Origin: Thermaceae bacterium
GTDB taxonomy: Bacteria > Deinococcota > Deinococci > Deinococcales > Marinithermaceae
NCBI GenBank assembly: GCA_027061845.1
Contig: JAMOVS010000047.1
Location: 1 to 50,490, forward strand
DNA length: 50,490 bases
Direction of reading: 5' to 3'
Below the pieces are notes generated by a model. It was not told where the DNA came from. It worked only from the letters and a program-made list of their open reading frames with translations, and searched no databases. Below are positions 26,628-34,272 of this stretch, piece after piece. The position numbers and the translations under genes were made by a program. Position 1 is the first letter of the stretch, and every line of letters starts with the position of its first letter.

Positions 26628-27779
26628 ATGCGGTTTTCCAAAGCGCGAGCCCGAATGCAAAGCTCCCTGATCCGCGAGCTCTTAAAGCTCGCCCAGCGAC
26701 CCGGCGTGCTCTCGCTGGCCGGGGGGATCCCCGCCGCCGAGCTCTTTCCCCTGGAGGCGATTCAGGAGGCGAGCGCCCGGGCGATCGCCCGCGAGGGAGC
26801 CGGGGCGCTGCAGTACAGCCCCACCGAGGGCCACCCGGTCTTGAGGCGCTACCTGGCGGAGAAGCTTGGAGTGGACGAAGGCTGGGTGCTGATCACCTCG
26901 GGCAGCCAGCAGGTGATCGACCTCACCGGGAAGATCCTGATCGACGAGGGGGACCCGGTGGCGGTGGAGTCGCCCACCTACATGGGCGGGCTCCTCGCGA
27001 TGAACCCCTACGGGCCCGAGTATTTCGCTGTTCCCGCCGACGCCGACGGCCTGATCCCAGAGGGGCTTCCCGAAAGGGCGAAGCTTGCCTACGTGCTTCC
27101 CAACTTCCAAAACCCGACCGGGTCGGTGCTCCGGGAGGACCGGCGGGAGGCGCTCGCGGCTTGGGCGCGGGAGAGGGACGTGGTGGTCCTCGAGGACGAC
27201 CCCTACGGCCACATCTACTTCGAGGAGCCGCCCCCCGCGCCGGTCTTTACCCGGATTCCGGAGCGCACCGTCTACGCCGGTACCTTCTCCAAGCTGATCG
27301 CCCCCGGCCTGCGCATCGGCTACGCGGTGGCCGAACCCAAGCTCCTCGCCGCCTTGATCCAGGCCAAGCAGGCCGCCGACCTTCACACCAACATCTTTGG
27401 TCAGGCGATCCTGGCCGAGCTCATCGAGGCCGGGGAGCTCGGCCCCCAGGCCGAGCGCACCCGGGCCTTCTACCGCCGCCGCCGCGACCGCATGGTGGAG
27501 GCGCTAAGGAAGCACCTCCCCGACTCGGTGGCGTTCGCGGTGCCGAAAGGCGGCATGTTCCTCTGGCTCCGCTTCCCCGAGGGCACCGACCCCGGCCGGC
27601 TGTTGGAGCTCGCGCTCGAGGAAGGGGTGGCCTTCGTCCCCGGCGACCCCTTCTTCGCTGGCGGGGCCTACCCGGCCGCCCGGCTCACCTTCGCCAGCGT
27701 CCCCGAGGAGGCGATCGAGGAGGGGGTGCGGCGGCTGGCCCGGGCCTACGCCCGCTACCTAGAAGACGCGGACGCCTAA
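26628..27779 (+). CDS. PLP-dependent aminotransferase, LysN (2-aminoadipate aminotransferase)-like
   Basis: A 383-residue fold-type I aminotransferase. FSKARARMQSSLIRELLKLAQRPGVLSLAGGIP at the N-terminus, PNFQNPTG, EDDPYGHIYF and the PLP-lysine motif GTFSKLIAPGLRIGY place it in the LysN/multi-substrate class I branch; Thermus LysN acts on 2-aminoadipate and other amino acids. The true substrate cannot be set from sequence. The ORF track begins 57 codons early. ATG 26628 is preceded by AAGGGAGGAAGCG. The last 21 nt overlap csaA tail to tail. Confidence 0.87.
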   Translation: MRFSKARARMQSSLIRELLKLAQRPGVLSLAGGIPAAELFPLEAIQEASARAIAREGAGALQYSPTEGHPVLRRYLAEKLGVDEGWVLITSGSQQVIDLTGKILIDEGDPVAVESPTYMGGLLAMNPYGPEYFAVPADADGLIPEGLPERAKLAYVLPNFQNPTGSVLREDRREALAAWARERDVVVLEDDPYGHIYFEEPPPAPVFTRIPERTVYAGTFSKLIAPGLRIGYAVAEPKLLAALIQAKQAADLHTNIFGQAILAELIEAGELGPQAERTRAFYRRRRDRMVEALRKHLPDSVAFAVPKGGMFLWLRFPEGTDPGRLLELALEEGVAFVPGDPFFAGGAYPAARLTFASVPEEAIEEGVRRLARAYARYLEDADA

Positions 27780-28067
27780 GGGAACCTCGGCATCGGGACG
27801 GAGCAGGACCACCCGGCCCGCTTCGTCGGGCACCCCGAGCACCAGGACTTCGGAGACGAAGCCGGCGATGCGCTTGGGCGGCAGGTCCACCGCCGCCACC
27901 ACCAGCCGGCCCACCAGCTCCTCGGGCCGGTAGCGCTCGGTGATCTGGGCGCTCGAGGTCTTCACGCCCAGCGGGCCGAAATCGATCCAGAGCTTGTAGG
28001 CGGGTTTGCGTGCCTTTTCGTGGAGCTCGGCCCGGAGCACCCGCCCTACCCGCAGGTCGGCTTCCAT
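27759..28067 (-). CDS. csaA: CsaA-type tRNA-binding (EMAP-like OB fold) protein
   Basis: A 102-residue OB-fold protein matching CsaA, a small dimeric homologue of the tRNA-binding domain of MetRS/EMAP-II. Recognised parts are DLRVGRVLRAELHEKARKPAYKLWIDFG, SSAQITERY and LVVAAVDLPPKRIAGFVSEVLVLG. It is described as chaperone- or export-related and tRNA-binding; its cellular role is uncertain. The ORF track starts at 28118; ATG 28067 fits the family. It starts 21 bp from the divergent 110-residue gene. Confidence 0.92.
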   Translation of the reverse strand: MEADLRVGRVLRAELHEKARKPAYKLWIDFGPLGVKTSSAQITERYRPEELVGRLVVAAVDLPPKRIAGFVSEVLVLGVPDEAGRVVLLRPDAEVPLGVRVF

Positions 28068-28076
28068 GCCCTTAGG

Positions 28077-28082
28077 TATACT
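28077..28082 (+). promoter_or_regulatory. -10 element of the 110-residue gene (leaderless type)
   Basis: TATACT followed by six C residues and then GTG 28089. The GTATAC core is palindromic, so the same bases read TATACC towards csaA on the other strand. Confidence 0.55.
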
Positions 28083-28088
28083 CCCCCC

Positions 28089-28421
28089 GTGGCCGAGGAA
28101 CTGCGCGCGGTAATCCACGCCTTGAGGGACGCGCGCGGGCGTCCGGTCGAGGCCGAGGCGCTCCGCCGCTGGCTCGCCTGGGCCGAGGCCCAGCCCCCGA
28201 CCCCGGAGCGCGAGCGCGCCCTGGCCTGGGTCTTTTTGGCCCGGGCGGAGGCGCTTTTGTCGCAGGGGAAGGTGCGCGAGGCCTGGGCACCGATGTTTTC
28301 CGCCTACAGCTACGCCCGCACCGCCCGCGAGTCCGAGGTCTTCGTGCGGGCCGAGGAAGGGCTTTCCAAGCTGGCGGCCGCCCGGGAGCCCCGGCCCAAC
28401 AAGCGCCGCCGGCGCAAATAA
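28089..28421 (+). CDS. Uncharacterised 110-residue helical protein
   Basis: I do not recognise this protein. It is predicted all-helical, with two or three helical hairpins reminiscent of TPR-like repeats (RALAWVFLARAEALLSQGKVREAW, AYSYARTARESEVFVRAEEGL), and a strongly basic end (NKRRRRK). No signal or membrane segment is seen. GTG 28089 is chosen over the ORF-track start at 28020 because TATACT lies 6 nt upstream and the upstream codons overlap the csaA start region. Its TAA merges with the terminator of the opposing tRNA gene. Confidence 0.7.
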   Translation: MAEELRAVIHALRDARGRPVEAEALRRWLAWAEAQPPTPERERALAWVFLARAEALLSQGKVREAWAPMFSAYSYARTARESEVFVRAEEGLSKLAAAREPRPNKRRRRK

Positions 28422-28446
28422 AAAAGACGGGCGGCGTTCGCCGCCC
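28417..28446 (-). terminator. Rho-independent terminator of the initiator tRNA gene
   Basis: On the minus strand GGGCGGC, loop GAAC and GCCGCCC are followed by GTCTTTTTTATT, a strong stem with a T-tract, just 5 nt beyond the tRNA 3' end. The same stem could weakly end the 110-residue gene on the plus strand. Confidence 0.85.
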
Positions 28447-28451
28447 TCGTT

Positions 28452-28528
28452 TGGTTGCGGGGGTGGGATTTGAACCCACGACCTCCGGGTTATGAGCCCG
28501 GCGAGCTACCAGGCTGCTCCACCCCGCG
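28452..28528 (-). tRNA. Initiator tRNA-fMet (CAT anticodon)
   Basis: A 77-nt tRNA with encoded CCA. The acceptor strands CGCGGGG and CCCCGCA leave the unpaired C1-A72 that marks initiator tRNAs. The anticodon stem-loop reads CCGGGCTCATAACCCGG, with the three consecutive G-C pairs needed for P-site binding. The T-arm is GTGGGTTCAAATCCCAC. It has its own promoter and terminator and is a single-gene transcript. Confidence 0.97.
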
Positions 28529-28539
28529 TCGCAAAGGAT

Positions 28540-28591
28540 AGTCTAGGCTTAGGTAATGTTTTTGTCAAGGCGGCAAGGCGCCGTGTAGAAT
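28540..28591. promoter_or_regulatory. Back-to-back promoters of tRNA-fMet and the TPR operon sharing a -35
   Basis: Minus strand: TTGACA (28568-28563), a 17-nt spacer and TAGACT (28545-28540), driving the tRNA. Plus strand: TTGTCA (28562-28567), an 18-nt spacer and TAGAAT (28586-28591), driving the TPR gene. The two -35 hexamers occupy the same 7 bp (TTGTCAA), so polymerase can hold only one direction at a time. Confidence 0.82.
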
Positions 28592-28618
28592 GCCCGTAAG
28601 AGTGCGGGAGGGGGTTTT

Positions 28619-30085
28619 ATGAGACGATTCTTTTGGCTCCTTGCGCTGCTTGCGCTGGTGGTTTGGGCGGAGGAGGGGCCCGCCTCCCCAAGCACGCTGG
28701 ACGCGCGGCTGCAGCAGGCGTACCAAGCTCTGGAGCAAGGCGATTACGCGACCGCCATCGAGCTGTTCGAGGACGTGGTCGCGCTCGATTGGCGAAACTT
28801 TCAGGGGCATTTCGGGTTGGGGTTGGCCTACTTCCGTTCCGGGAAACTCAAGGAAGCGCTCTTTGAGTTCAAGCAGCTGACCAAGCTTTTCCCCGACCGT
28901 TTCGAGGCCTGGTACAACCTGGGGGTCACCCAGGCCAAGCTCTCGGACTGGCAGGGGGCGGCGAAGTCGCTTGCCCGGGCGCTCCAAGTCGGGGAGAGCG
29001 CCAAGCTTCCGCCCCAGACCCTGCGCCCGGCCTACCTGGCGCTGGCCGAGGCCTACCGCAAGCTGGAGGCCCCGGACAAGGCGGCCGAGGTCCTCTCGCG
29101 GGCCTACCGGGCCCTGCCGGGCGACGTCGAGGTCACGCTCTTGCTCGCCGACGCCCTGGTCGCCTCCGGCAAGGGAGAGGACGCCATCCCCTACCTCTAC
29201 GAGGTGCTGGCGAAGGATCGCGGTAACGTGACCGCCAGCCTCCTGCTGGCCGACGTCCTGGTGGACCTGGGCCTGCCCGAGCGGGCGGTGCGGGAGCTCG
29301 ACCGATCGATCGAGGCGGCCAAGAGCGAGTCCGACCGTGCCCGGCTTCTTTACAAGAAGGCCCTGGTTCTGGCGGCCGCGGGGGCCGATCGCCAGGAGGT
29401 CGAGCGGCTCCTGGAGGAGGCCATCCAGCTCGACCCCGGTCTCTGGCAGGCCCATTACGACGTGGGCCGCCTCAAGCTGGCGCTGGGGGACGCCGAGGCG
29501 GCGCTCCGGGAGTTCATGCTCGCCTATCGGGAAAACCCCGAGGACCCCCGGGTCCTGATCGGCCTGGCGGCGGCCTACGACGCGCTCGGCAAGGCGGAAC
29601 ACGCCTATCGCATGGCCAAGCTGGCGCTGACCAAGGCCGAGGGCGCCGAGCGCATCGAGGCCCTTTTCCTCCTGGGCAAGAACGCCTACCGCACCGGCCG
29701 TTACGAAGAGGCCGTGGAGGCGTTGAAGAAGGTCGTGGCCGAGCGCAAGAACGACGCCGACGCCTGGTACTGGCTGGGGCTCGCCCTTTACGCCCAGAAG
29801 GACTACGGCAAGGCGGTGACCGCCCTGGAGCGGGCGGCCCAGCTTGACAACCGCATCGAGGTGCTGGAGGCGCTGGGGACCGCCTATCTGGCGGCGCGCC
29901 GCTACTCGGACGCGGAACGCGTGTTTACCGAGGTGGTGAAAAAGGATCCGCGTCGGGCCGAAGCCTGGTATCACCTGGGCTGGGCGCTCAAGGCCCTGGG
30001 ACGGGATTCCGAGGCCAAGCGGGCCTGGAAGAAGGCGCTGGAGCTCGGGTACAAGCCCGCGCGGGGGTTGGTGGGGTCGCCATGA
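28619..30085 (+). CDS. Exported tetratricopeptide-repeat protein
   Basis: A 488-residue protein with an N-terminal signal peptide (RRFFWLLALLALVVWAEEG) and no lipobox cysteine, then about eleven TPR-type repeats running to the C-terminus. Typical units are AYQALEQGDYATAIELFEDVVALD, AWYWLGLALYAQKDYGKAVTALERAAQLD and AWYHLGWALKALGRDSEAKRAWKKALELG. It should be a periplasmic or membrane-associated scaffold. The partner is unknown. The overlapping SPOR gene downstream suggests an envelope or cell-wall role. GGGAGGGGG precedes ATG 28619. Confidence 0.88.
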   Translation: MRRFFWLLALLALVVWAEEGPASPSTLDARLQQAYQALEQGDYATAIELFEDVVALDWRNFQGHFGLGLAYFRSGKLKEALFEFKQLTKLFPDRFEAWYNLGVTQAKLSDWQGAAKSLARALQVGESAKLPPQTLRPAYLALAEAYRKLEAPDKAAEVLSRAYRALPGDVEVTLLLADALVASGKGEDAIPYLYEVLAKDRGNVTASLLLADVLVDLGLPERAVRELDRSIEAAKSESDRARLLYKKALVLAAAGADRQEVERLLEEAIQLDPGLWQAHYDVGRLKLALGDAEAALREFMLAYRENPEDPRVLIGLAAAYDALGKAEHAYRMAKLALTKAEGAERIEALFLLGKNAYRTGRYEEAVEALKKVVAERKNDADAWYWLGLALYAQKDYGKAVTALERAAQLDNRIEVLEALGTAYLAARRYSDAERVFTEVVKKDPRRAEAWYHLGWALKALGRDSEAKRAWKKALELGYKPARGLVGSP

Positions 30086-30900
30086 ACTGGTTGCGGGAGA
30101 ACTGGTTTGACGCGTTGCTCTTTGTCTTGCTGGCGGCGGTGGTGGTGGCGATCGTCCTCTTCCTGACCGGGATCAATCCCTTCGCCAAGCGTTCCCCCTC
30201 GGTGGTGACGACGCCCCCCGCCGAAACGGCGGTGGTGAACGAGCCGGCGGCGGAACCGGCCACCCCCCCGCCGTCCGCCGAATCGCCCCCGGGCGAGGAG
30301 GTCACGGTACTGCCGTTGCCCCCCGCGATCGGCGAGGAGGGGCCAGCGCCCGCCGGCGGCGAAGGGGGGACGGAGGAAACCGCGAAACCCTCCCCAACGG
30401 CGGCGGAAACGCCGGCCACCCCTTCACCGGCGCCGGCGCCTGCGACCTCCACCCCGGGGACGGGCATCTACCGGGTCTCGGTGGGAGCCTTCACCCGGCC
30501 GGATTACGCCGTCGAGCTGGCCAAAAAGCTCGAGGCCGAGGGCTACCCCGTCCGCATCGAGGTCATCGGTCGGGTGAGCCGGGTGGTGGTCGGCCCCTAC
30601 ACCCAGCGCTCCGAGGCCGAGCGCGTGGAGAAGGCGCTTTCCCGCTATCAACCGCAGATCTACCGCGGCGACACGCCGAACCCGGGAGGGCTCTACCTGC
30701 AGGTCGGGGCTTTCAAGAACCTGGACCGGGCCAAGGAGCTGGCCCGGACGCTAAAGCAGGAGGGCTACCCGGTGGCGGTCTACTACCGCGACGGCTGGGC
30801 CAAGGTCTGGGTCGGTCCCCTGGACGAGAAGACCCTGCCCGAGATCAAGGTGCGCCTCGAGGCCGACGGCTACCGCCCGGTGGAGGTCCGGGGTGGCTAG
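30082..30900 (+). CDS. Membrane-anchored protein with two SPOR domains
   Basis: A 272-residue protein with one N-terminal transmembrane helix (ALLFVLLAAVVVAIVLFLTG), a Pro/Ala/Glu-rich linker (about 40-125), and two tandem SPOR domains: YRVSVGAFTRPDYAVELAKKLEAEGY and LYLQVGAFKNLDRAKELARTLKQEGY, each followed by VxVGPxxxxxEA-type strands. SPOR domains bind peptidoglycan stripped of stem peptides, often at division sites. Its start overlaps the TPR stop by ATGA, and its end overlaps the rex start by 8 nt. Confidence 0.92.
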   Translation: MNWLRENWFDALLFVLLAAVVVAIVLFLTGINPFAKRSPSVVTTPPAETAVVNEPAAEPATPPPSAESPPGEEVTVLPLPPAIGEEGPAPAGGEGGTEETAKPSPTAAETPATPSPAPAPATSTPGTGIYRVSVGAFTRPDYAVELAKKLEAEGYPVRIEVIGRVSRVVVGPYTQRSEAERVEKALSRYQPQIYRGDTPNPGGLYLQVGAFKNLDRAKELARTLKQEGYPVAVYYRDGWAKVWVGPLDEKTLPEIKVRLEADGYRPVEVRGG

Positions 30901-31537
30901 CGAGCGGGTGCCCGACGCCACCATCTCCCGACTGGTCCTCTACCTTCGGGTGCTGGAGGAGCTGGAGCGCCGGGGGATCAAGCGCACCTCGAGCGAGCAG
31001 CTCGCCGAGGAAGCCAAGGTCACCGCCTTTCAGGTACGCAAGGACCTGGCCTACTTCGGCAGCTACGGGACCCGCGGCGTGGGCTACTCGGTGCCCCTGC
31101 TCAAGCACGAGATTCGCAAGATCCTGGGGCTCTCCCGCAAGTGGCGGCTGGCCATCGTCGGCATGGGGCGGCTGGGGCAGGCGCTCGCCGACTACCCCGG
31201 GTTGACCGAGGTCTTCGAGCCGGTGGGATTCTTTGACGTCGACCCCGAGAAGGTCGGGCGCGAGGTCTCCCATGGCGTGATCGAACCCCTCGACGCCCTG
31301 GAGCGGGCGGTCCGGGAGCGCAAGATCGAGATCGGCGTGGTCTCGGTACCGGCGGATTCCGCGCAGGACGTGGCCGACCGCCTGGTCGGGGCCGGGGTCA
31401 AGGCGATCCTGAACTTCGCCCCCACGGTTTTGGACGTACCTCCGGGCGTTCCCCTGGAAAATGTAGACTTTCTGGCGGGGCTCGCGAGGCTGACGTACTT
31501 CGCGACCCGGGAGTTGGGAGAGGAGTGGGTGCAATGA
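30893..31537 (+). CDS. rex: Redox-sensing transcriptional repressor Rex
   Basis: A 214-residue T-Rex-type regulator. The N-terminal winged helix holds ISRLVLYLRVLEELERRGIKRTSSEQLAEEAKVTAFQVRKDLAYFGSYGTRG-type sequence. The Rossmann domain has AIVGMGRLGQALADYPG (GxGxxG) and FFDVDPEKVG for NAD(H), and the C-terminal NVDFLAGLARL helix for dimer swapping. Rex leaves DNA when NADH/NAD+ rises. It starts at GTG 30893 and overlaps the SPOR gene. No clear TTGTGAA-type Rex site was noticed next to the operon promoter. Confidence 0.95.
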   Translation: MASERVPDATISRLVLYLRVLEELERRGIKRTSSEQLAEEAKVTAFQVRKDLAYFGSYGTRGVGYSVPLLKHEIRKILGLSRKWRLAIVGMGRLGQALADYPGLTEVFEPVGFFDVDPEKVGREVSHGVIEPLDALERAVRERKIEIGVVSVPADSAQDVADRLVGAGVKAILNFAPTVLDVPPGVPLENVDFLAGLARLTYFATRELGEEWVQ

Positions 31538-31971
31538 AGCGCTGGTGGCTAGGTTTATGGCTGGTACTGGGATTGGGCGTTTTTACCGCCTGTGGAAACT
31601 TCAGCTTTCAACACCCGATTGGCATCCCTACGGTTGTGGTTAGCATTGCCAACAACAGCCTGACCCAAAACGAGGACAACGGGAACTGGACGCTCTCCTT
31701 CGAGCTCGAGGCCAGGACGATGCCGGGTTCGCCGGGCGGGGTGATCCTGGAGTTTGGCCTGGAGAATAGCGGTACCCTGGCCGCGGGCAGGCGGGTAGAG
31801 CGGTGCCCCGCGGATAGCAAGGAACCATGCGGACCGTTCACCACGAACTACACGCTGGAATTCGCTTCGTATCCGCCGCCGGGTAGCTTCGTCGTCGTCA
31901 GCTACAAGGTGATGGGGGAAAACGGGTCGTCGATGGAGGTCCGTCTTCCCGCCCCGCTGAGAATTCACTGA
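31534..31971 (+). CDS. Small putative lipoprotein, unknown function
   Basis: A 145-residue protein. A signal peptide (KRWWLGLWLVLGLGVFTAC) ends in a lipobox-like FTAC. The mature part is beta-rich, with an Ig-like strand pattern and a cysteine pair (RCPADSKEPCG) that could form a disulfide. No family is recognised. GC content is visibly lower and codon use less biased than in the neighbours. ATG 31534 overlaps the rex stop (ATGA); the ORF-track GTG at 31525 lies inside rex. It is the last gene of the TPR-SPOR-rex string. Confidence 0.75.
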   Translation: MKRWWLGLWLVLGLGVFTACGNFSFQHPIGIPTVVVSIANNSLTQNEDNGNWTLSFELEARTMPGSPGGVILEFGLENSGTLAAGRRVERCPADSKEPCGPFTTNYTLEFASYPPPGSFVVVSYKVMGENGSSMEVRLPAPLRIH

Positions 31972-31981
31972 GTTCGGGCGG

Positions 31982-31987
31982 TATACT
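31982..31987 (+). promoter_or_regulatory. -10 element of the polyprenyl synthase gene (leaderless type)
   Basis: TATACT, then 7 nt (CACCCCG), then ATG 31995. No Shine-Dalgarno is present. Confidence 0.58.
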
Positions 31988-31994
31988 CACCCCG

Positions 31995-32954
31995 ATGGAG
32001 GCCCTGGCCGAGGTTTCGTTCCTGGACGCCTTCGAGCGTGCGCTCCGGGAACTGCTGCGTTCGGACGTCGAGTTCATCCAGCTGATCGAGGACGACCTCG
32101 TCTACGCCGGGGGCAAGCGGATCCGCCCCCGGCTGGTGCACTACGCCAGCCGGGCCCTGAAGGAAGGCGGCGTCCCCTTCGAGATGCAGCTCGCGCTCGC
32201 GGTCGAGCTCCTGCACTCGGCGACGCTGCTGCACGACGACCTGGTGGACGGGGCCGAGACCCGGCGCGGTCGGGAAGCGGCCTACCGCCGCTACGGCAAC
32301 GCGGTCAGCGTACTCTCCGGCGACTACCTGCTCTCGCGGCTGCTCCACGCCCTGGCGGAGACCGGTCGCATGGAGCTGGTCTACCGCTTCGCCGAGGTCG
32401 CCCGGGAGCTGGCCGAGGCCGAGGTGCTCCAGTTCCAGGCGGCGGCCTACGAGGACTACCGCGAGGAGATCTACTTTCGGGTCATCCGCGGCAAGACCGC
32501 CTCGCTGATGCAGGCGGCCACCGAGGGGGCGGCGGTCCTCTCGGGACTGCCGCCAGAGCATCCCTGGCGCCGGGCGCTCGCCGAGTACGGCGAGGCCTAC
32601 GGGCTCGCCTTCCAGATGCGCGACGACTACCTGGACCTGATGGGCGACCCCGAGCGGCTGGGCAAGCCGGTGGGCGGCGACGTGCGGGAGGGCAAGGCCA
32701 CGTTAATCCTGCTCCGGCTGCTGGCGCGGGCACCCGAGGAGGTCCGCGCCATCCTCGCCCGCCGGGGACAGGAGCCGGAGGACATCGCCCGGCTCCGCGC
32801 GCTGGCCCTCGATACCGGGGTCGCCGACGAGGTCGTTCGGGAGATCCAAAAACAGGTCAGCCGGGCGGAGGGGGCGTTGGCGGCGTTGCCGGAAACGGCG
32901 GCCCGGGAAGCCCTGCGCGAGCTCGCCCTGGCCGAGCTTGGTCGTCTTGGGTAA
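31995..32954 (+). CDS. Polyprenyl diphosphate synthase (trans-isoprenyl type)
   Basis: A 319-residue all-helical prenyltransferase. The first aspartate-rich motif is LLHDDLVDGAETRRG (DDxxD-like), the second is FQMRDDYLDLMGD, and GGKRIRPRLV is the diphosphate-binding entry motif. It condenses IPP onto allylic diphosphates; the chain length (geranylgeranyl, heptaprenyl or octaprenyl) is not settled, though a menaquinone side-chain synthase is plausible. It appears monocistronic with a leaderless start. Confidence 0.9.
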   Translation: MEALAEVSFLDAFERALRELLRSDVEFIQLIEDDLVYAGGKRIRPRLVHYASRALKEGGVPFEMQLALAVELLHSATLLHDDLVDGAETRRGREAAYRRYGNAVSVLSGDYLLSRLLHALAETGRMELVYRFAEVARELAEAEVLQFQAAAYEDYREEIYFRVIRGKTASLMQAATEGAAVLSGLPPEHPWRRALAEYGEAYGLAFQMRDDYLDLMGDPERLGKPVGGDVREGKATLILLRLLARAPEEVRAILARRGQEPEDIARLRALALDTGVADEVVREIQKQVSRAEGALAALPETAAREALRELALAELGRLG

Positions 32955-32974
32955 CTTGTCCCAGGGTCGCGCGC

Positions 32975-32980
32975 TATAAT
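32975..32980 (+). promoter_or_regulatory. -10 element of the gdhA-gdhB operon
   Basis: TATAAT in the 49-bp gap before gdhA, with AGGAGGTGGGC just before ATG 33004. The leader would be about 17 nt. The -35 position (TAACTT at 17 nt) is a poor match, so activation by a factor is possible. Confidence 0.55.
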
Positions 32981-33003
32981 CCCCGCGGTGACAGGAGGTG
33001 GGC

Positions 33004-34272
33004 ATGGCCCAAGAGGCGTGGAAACCACCGAATGGCCCGGGCCTATGGGGAGATTTCCTCGACTACCTAGGCCGAGTGGCCGAAAGCGCGCGGGTGCACC
33101 CGACCACTTTTGAGTACCTGGTGCACCCGCGACGCGTTTTGAACGTGGCCTTGCCGGTTCGCATGGAGGACGGGCGGGTGCGAACGTTCCGCGGCTTCCG
33201 GGTGGTGCACAACATCTCCCGGGGTCCCTCGATCGGCGGGGTTCGCTACGACCCCGCCTTAAGTTTGGGGGACGTCGCCGGGCTCTCCGCCTGGAACACC
33301 CTGAAGGCGGCGGTCTTGAACCTCCCCTTCGGGGGTGCCGCCGGCGGCGTGGCGGTGGACCGGTCCAAGATGGCGACCGGCGAGCTCGAGCGGCTCTCCC
33401 GGCGCTACATGGCCGAGCTCGTCAACCTCACCGGTCCCGAGTCCGACGTGCTCGCCCCCGACTACGGCACCGACGAGCGGGTGATGGCCTGGTTCATGGA
33501 CACCTACGCCCAGGCCAAGGGCTTCATCGAGCCGGCGGTGGTGGTAGGCAAGCCCGAGCGGCTGGGCGGCACCCGGGGCCGCAGCGACGCCATGGCGCTG
33601 GGCCTGGTGCACGTCACCGAGCGCTACGCCTCGCGCTTCGGCCTGGCGCTCGAGGGCGCCAAGGTGGCGGTCCAGGGCTTCGGCTCGGTGGGCCGGGCGG
33701 TGGCCCGGGTGCTCCACCGGCTGGGGGCCAAGGTGGTGGCGGTCTCGATCGACGTGGGCGGCATCTACGACGGCAGGGGGCTCGACATCCCGGCCCTCGA
33801 GGCCCACTTCGACCGCGAGGGCAGCTTCGAGGGCTTCCCCGGCGAGCCGATCACCAACGCCCAGCTGCTCGCCCTCTCGGTGGACTACCTGGTGCTCGCC
33901 GCCTACCAGCACGTGATTCACAAGCAAAACGCCCACGAGGTCCACGCCAAGGTGGTGGTGGAGGGGGCCAACGTTCCGGTGACCGCCGAGGCCGACGAGA
34001 TCTTGAGGGAGCGCGGGGTGATCGTGGTGCCCCACATCCTGGCCGCCGGCGGCAACCTGGTGATCGGCTACTTCGAGTGGGTGCAGGACCTTTCGGAATA
34101 CTTCTGGGACGAACGGCGGGTTCGGGATCAGCTCAAGAACGCGCTGGTTCGCGCCTTCGATCAGGTACAGGCGCACGCCGAGGCGCACGGCATTCCGCTC
34201 CGCTGCGCCGCGCAGCGCATTGCCATTCAACGGGTGGACGAGGCCACCCGTCTGAGAGGGGTGTATCCATGA
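33004..34272 (+). CDS. gdhA: Glutamate dehydrogenase regulatory (non-catalytic) subunit GdhA
   Basis: A 422-residue GDH homologue that has lost substrate residues. Where active enzymes read [10 protein letters not shown] and PFGGGKGG, this protein reads [10 protein letters not shown] and PFGGAAGGV, losing two of the three active-site lysines (Ala112-Ala113 near the second site). The Rossmann [10 protein letters not shown] and LAPDYGT remain. In Thermus thermophilus a GdhA of this kind pairs with catalytic GdhB in a leucine-responsive hetero-oligomer. ATG 33004 has AGGAGGTG upstream (the ORF-track GTG 32998 lies inside it). It overlaps gdhB by ATGA. Confidence 0.92.
   Translation: MAQEAWKPPNGPGLWGDFLDYLGRVAESARVHPTTFEYLVHPRRVLNVALPVRMEDGRVRTFRGFRVVHNISRGPSIGGVRYDPALSLGDVAGLSAWNTLKAAVLNLPFGGAAGGVAVDRSKMATGELERLSRRYMAELVNLTGPESDVLAPDYGTDERVMAWFMDTYAQAKGFIEPAVVVGKPERLGGTRGRSDAMALGLVHVTERYASRFGLALEGAKVAVQGFGSVGRAVARVLHRLGAKVVAVSIDVGGIYDGRGLDIPALEAHFDREGSFEGFPGEPITNAQLLALSVDYLVLAAYQHVIHKQNAHEVHAKVVVEGANVPVTAEADEILRERGVIVVPHILAAGGNLVIGYFEWVQDLSEYFWDERRVRDQLKNALVRAFDQVQAHAEAHGIPLRCAAQRIAIQRVDEATRLRGVYP

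Noticed and set aside
28562-28591. Rex operator at the TPR-SPOR-rex promoter
   Set aside because: No TTGTGAA-N4-TTCACAA-like sequence is present; TTGTCAA is explained by the two -35 elements.
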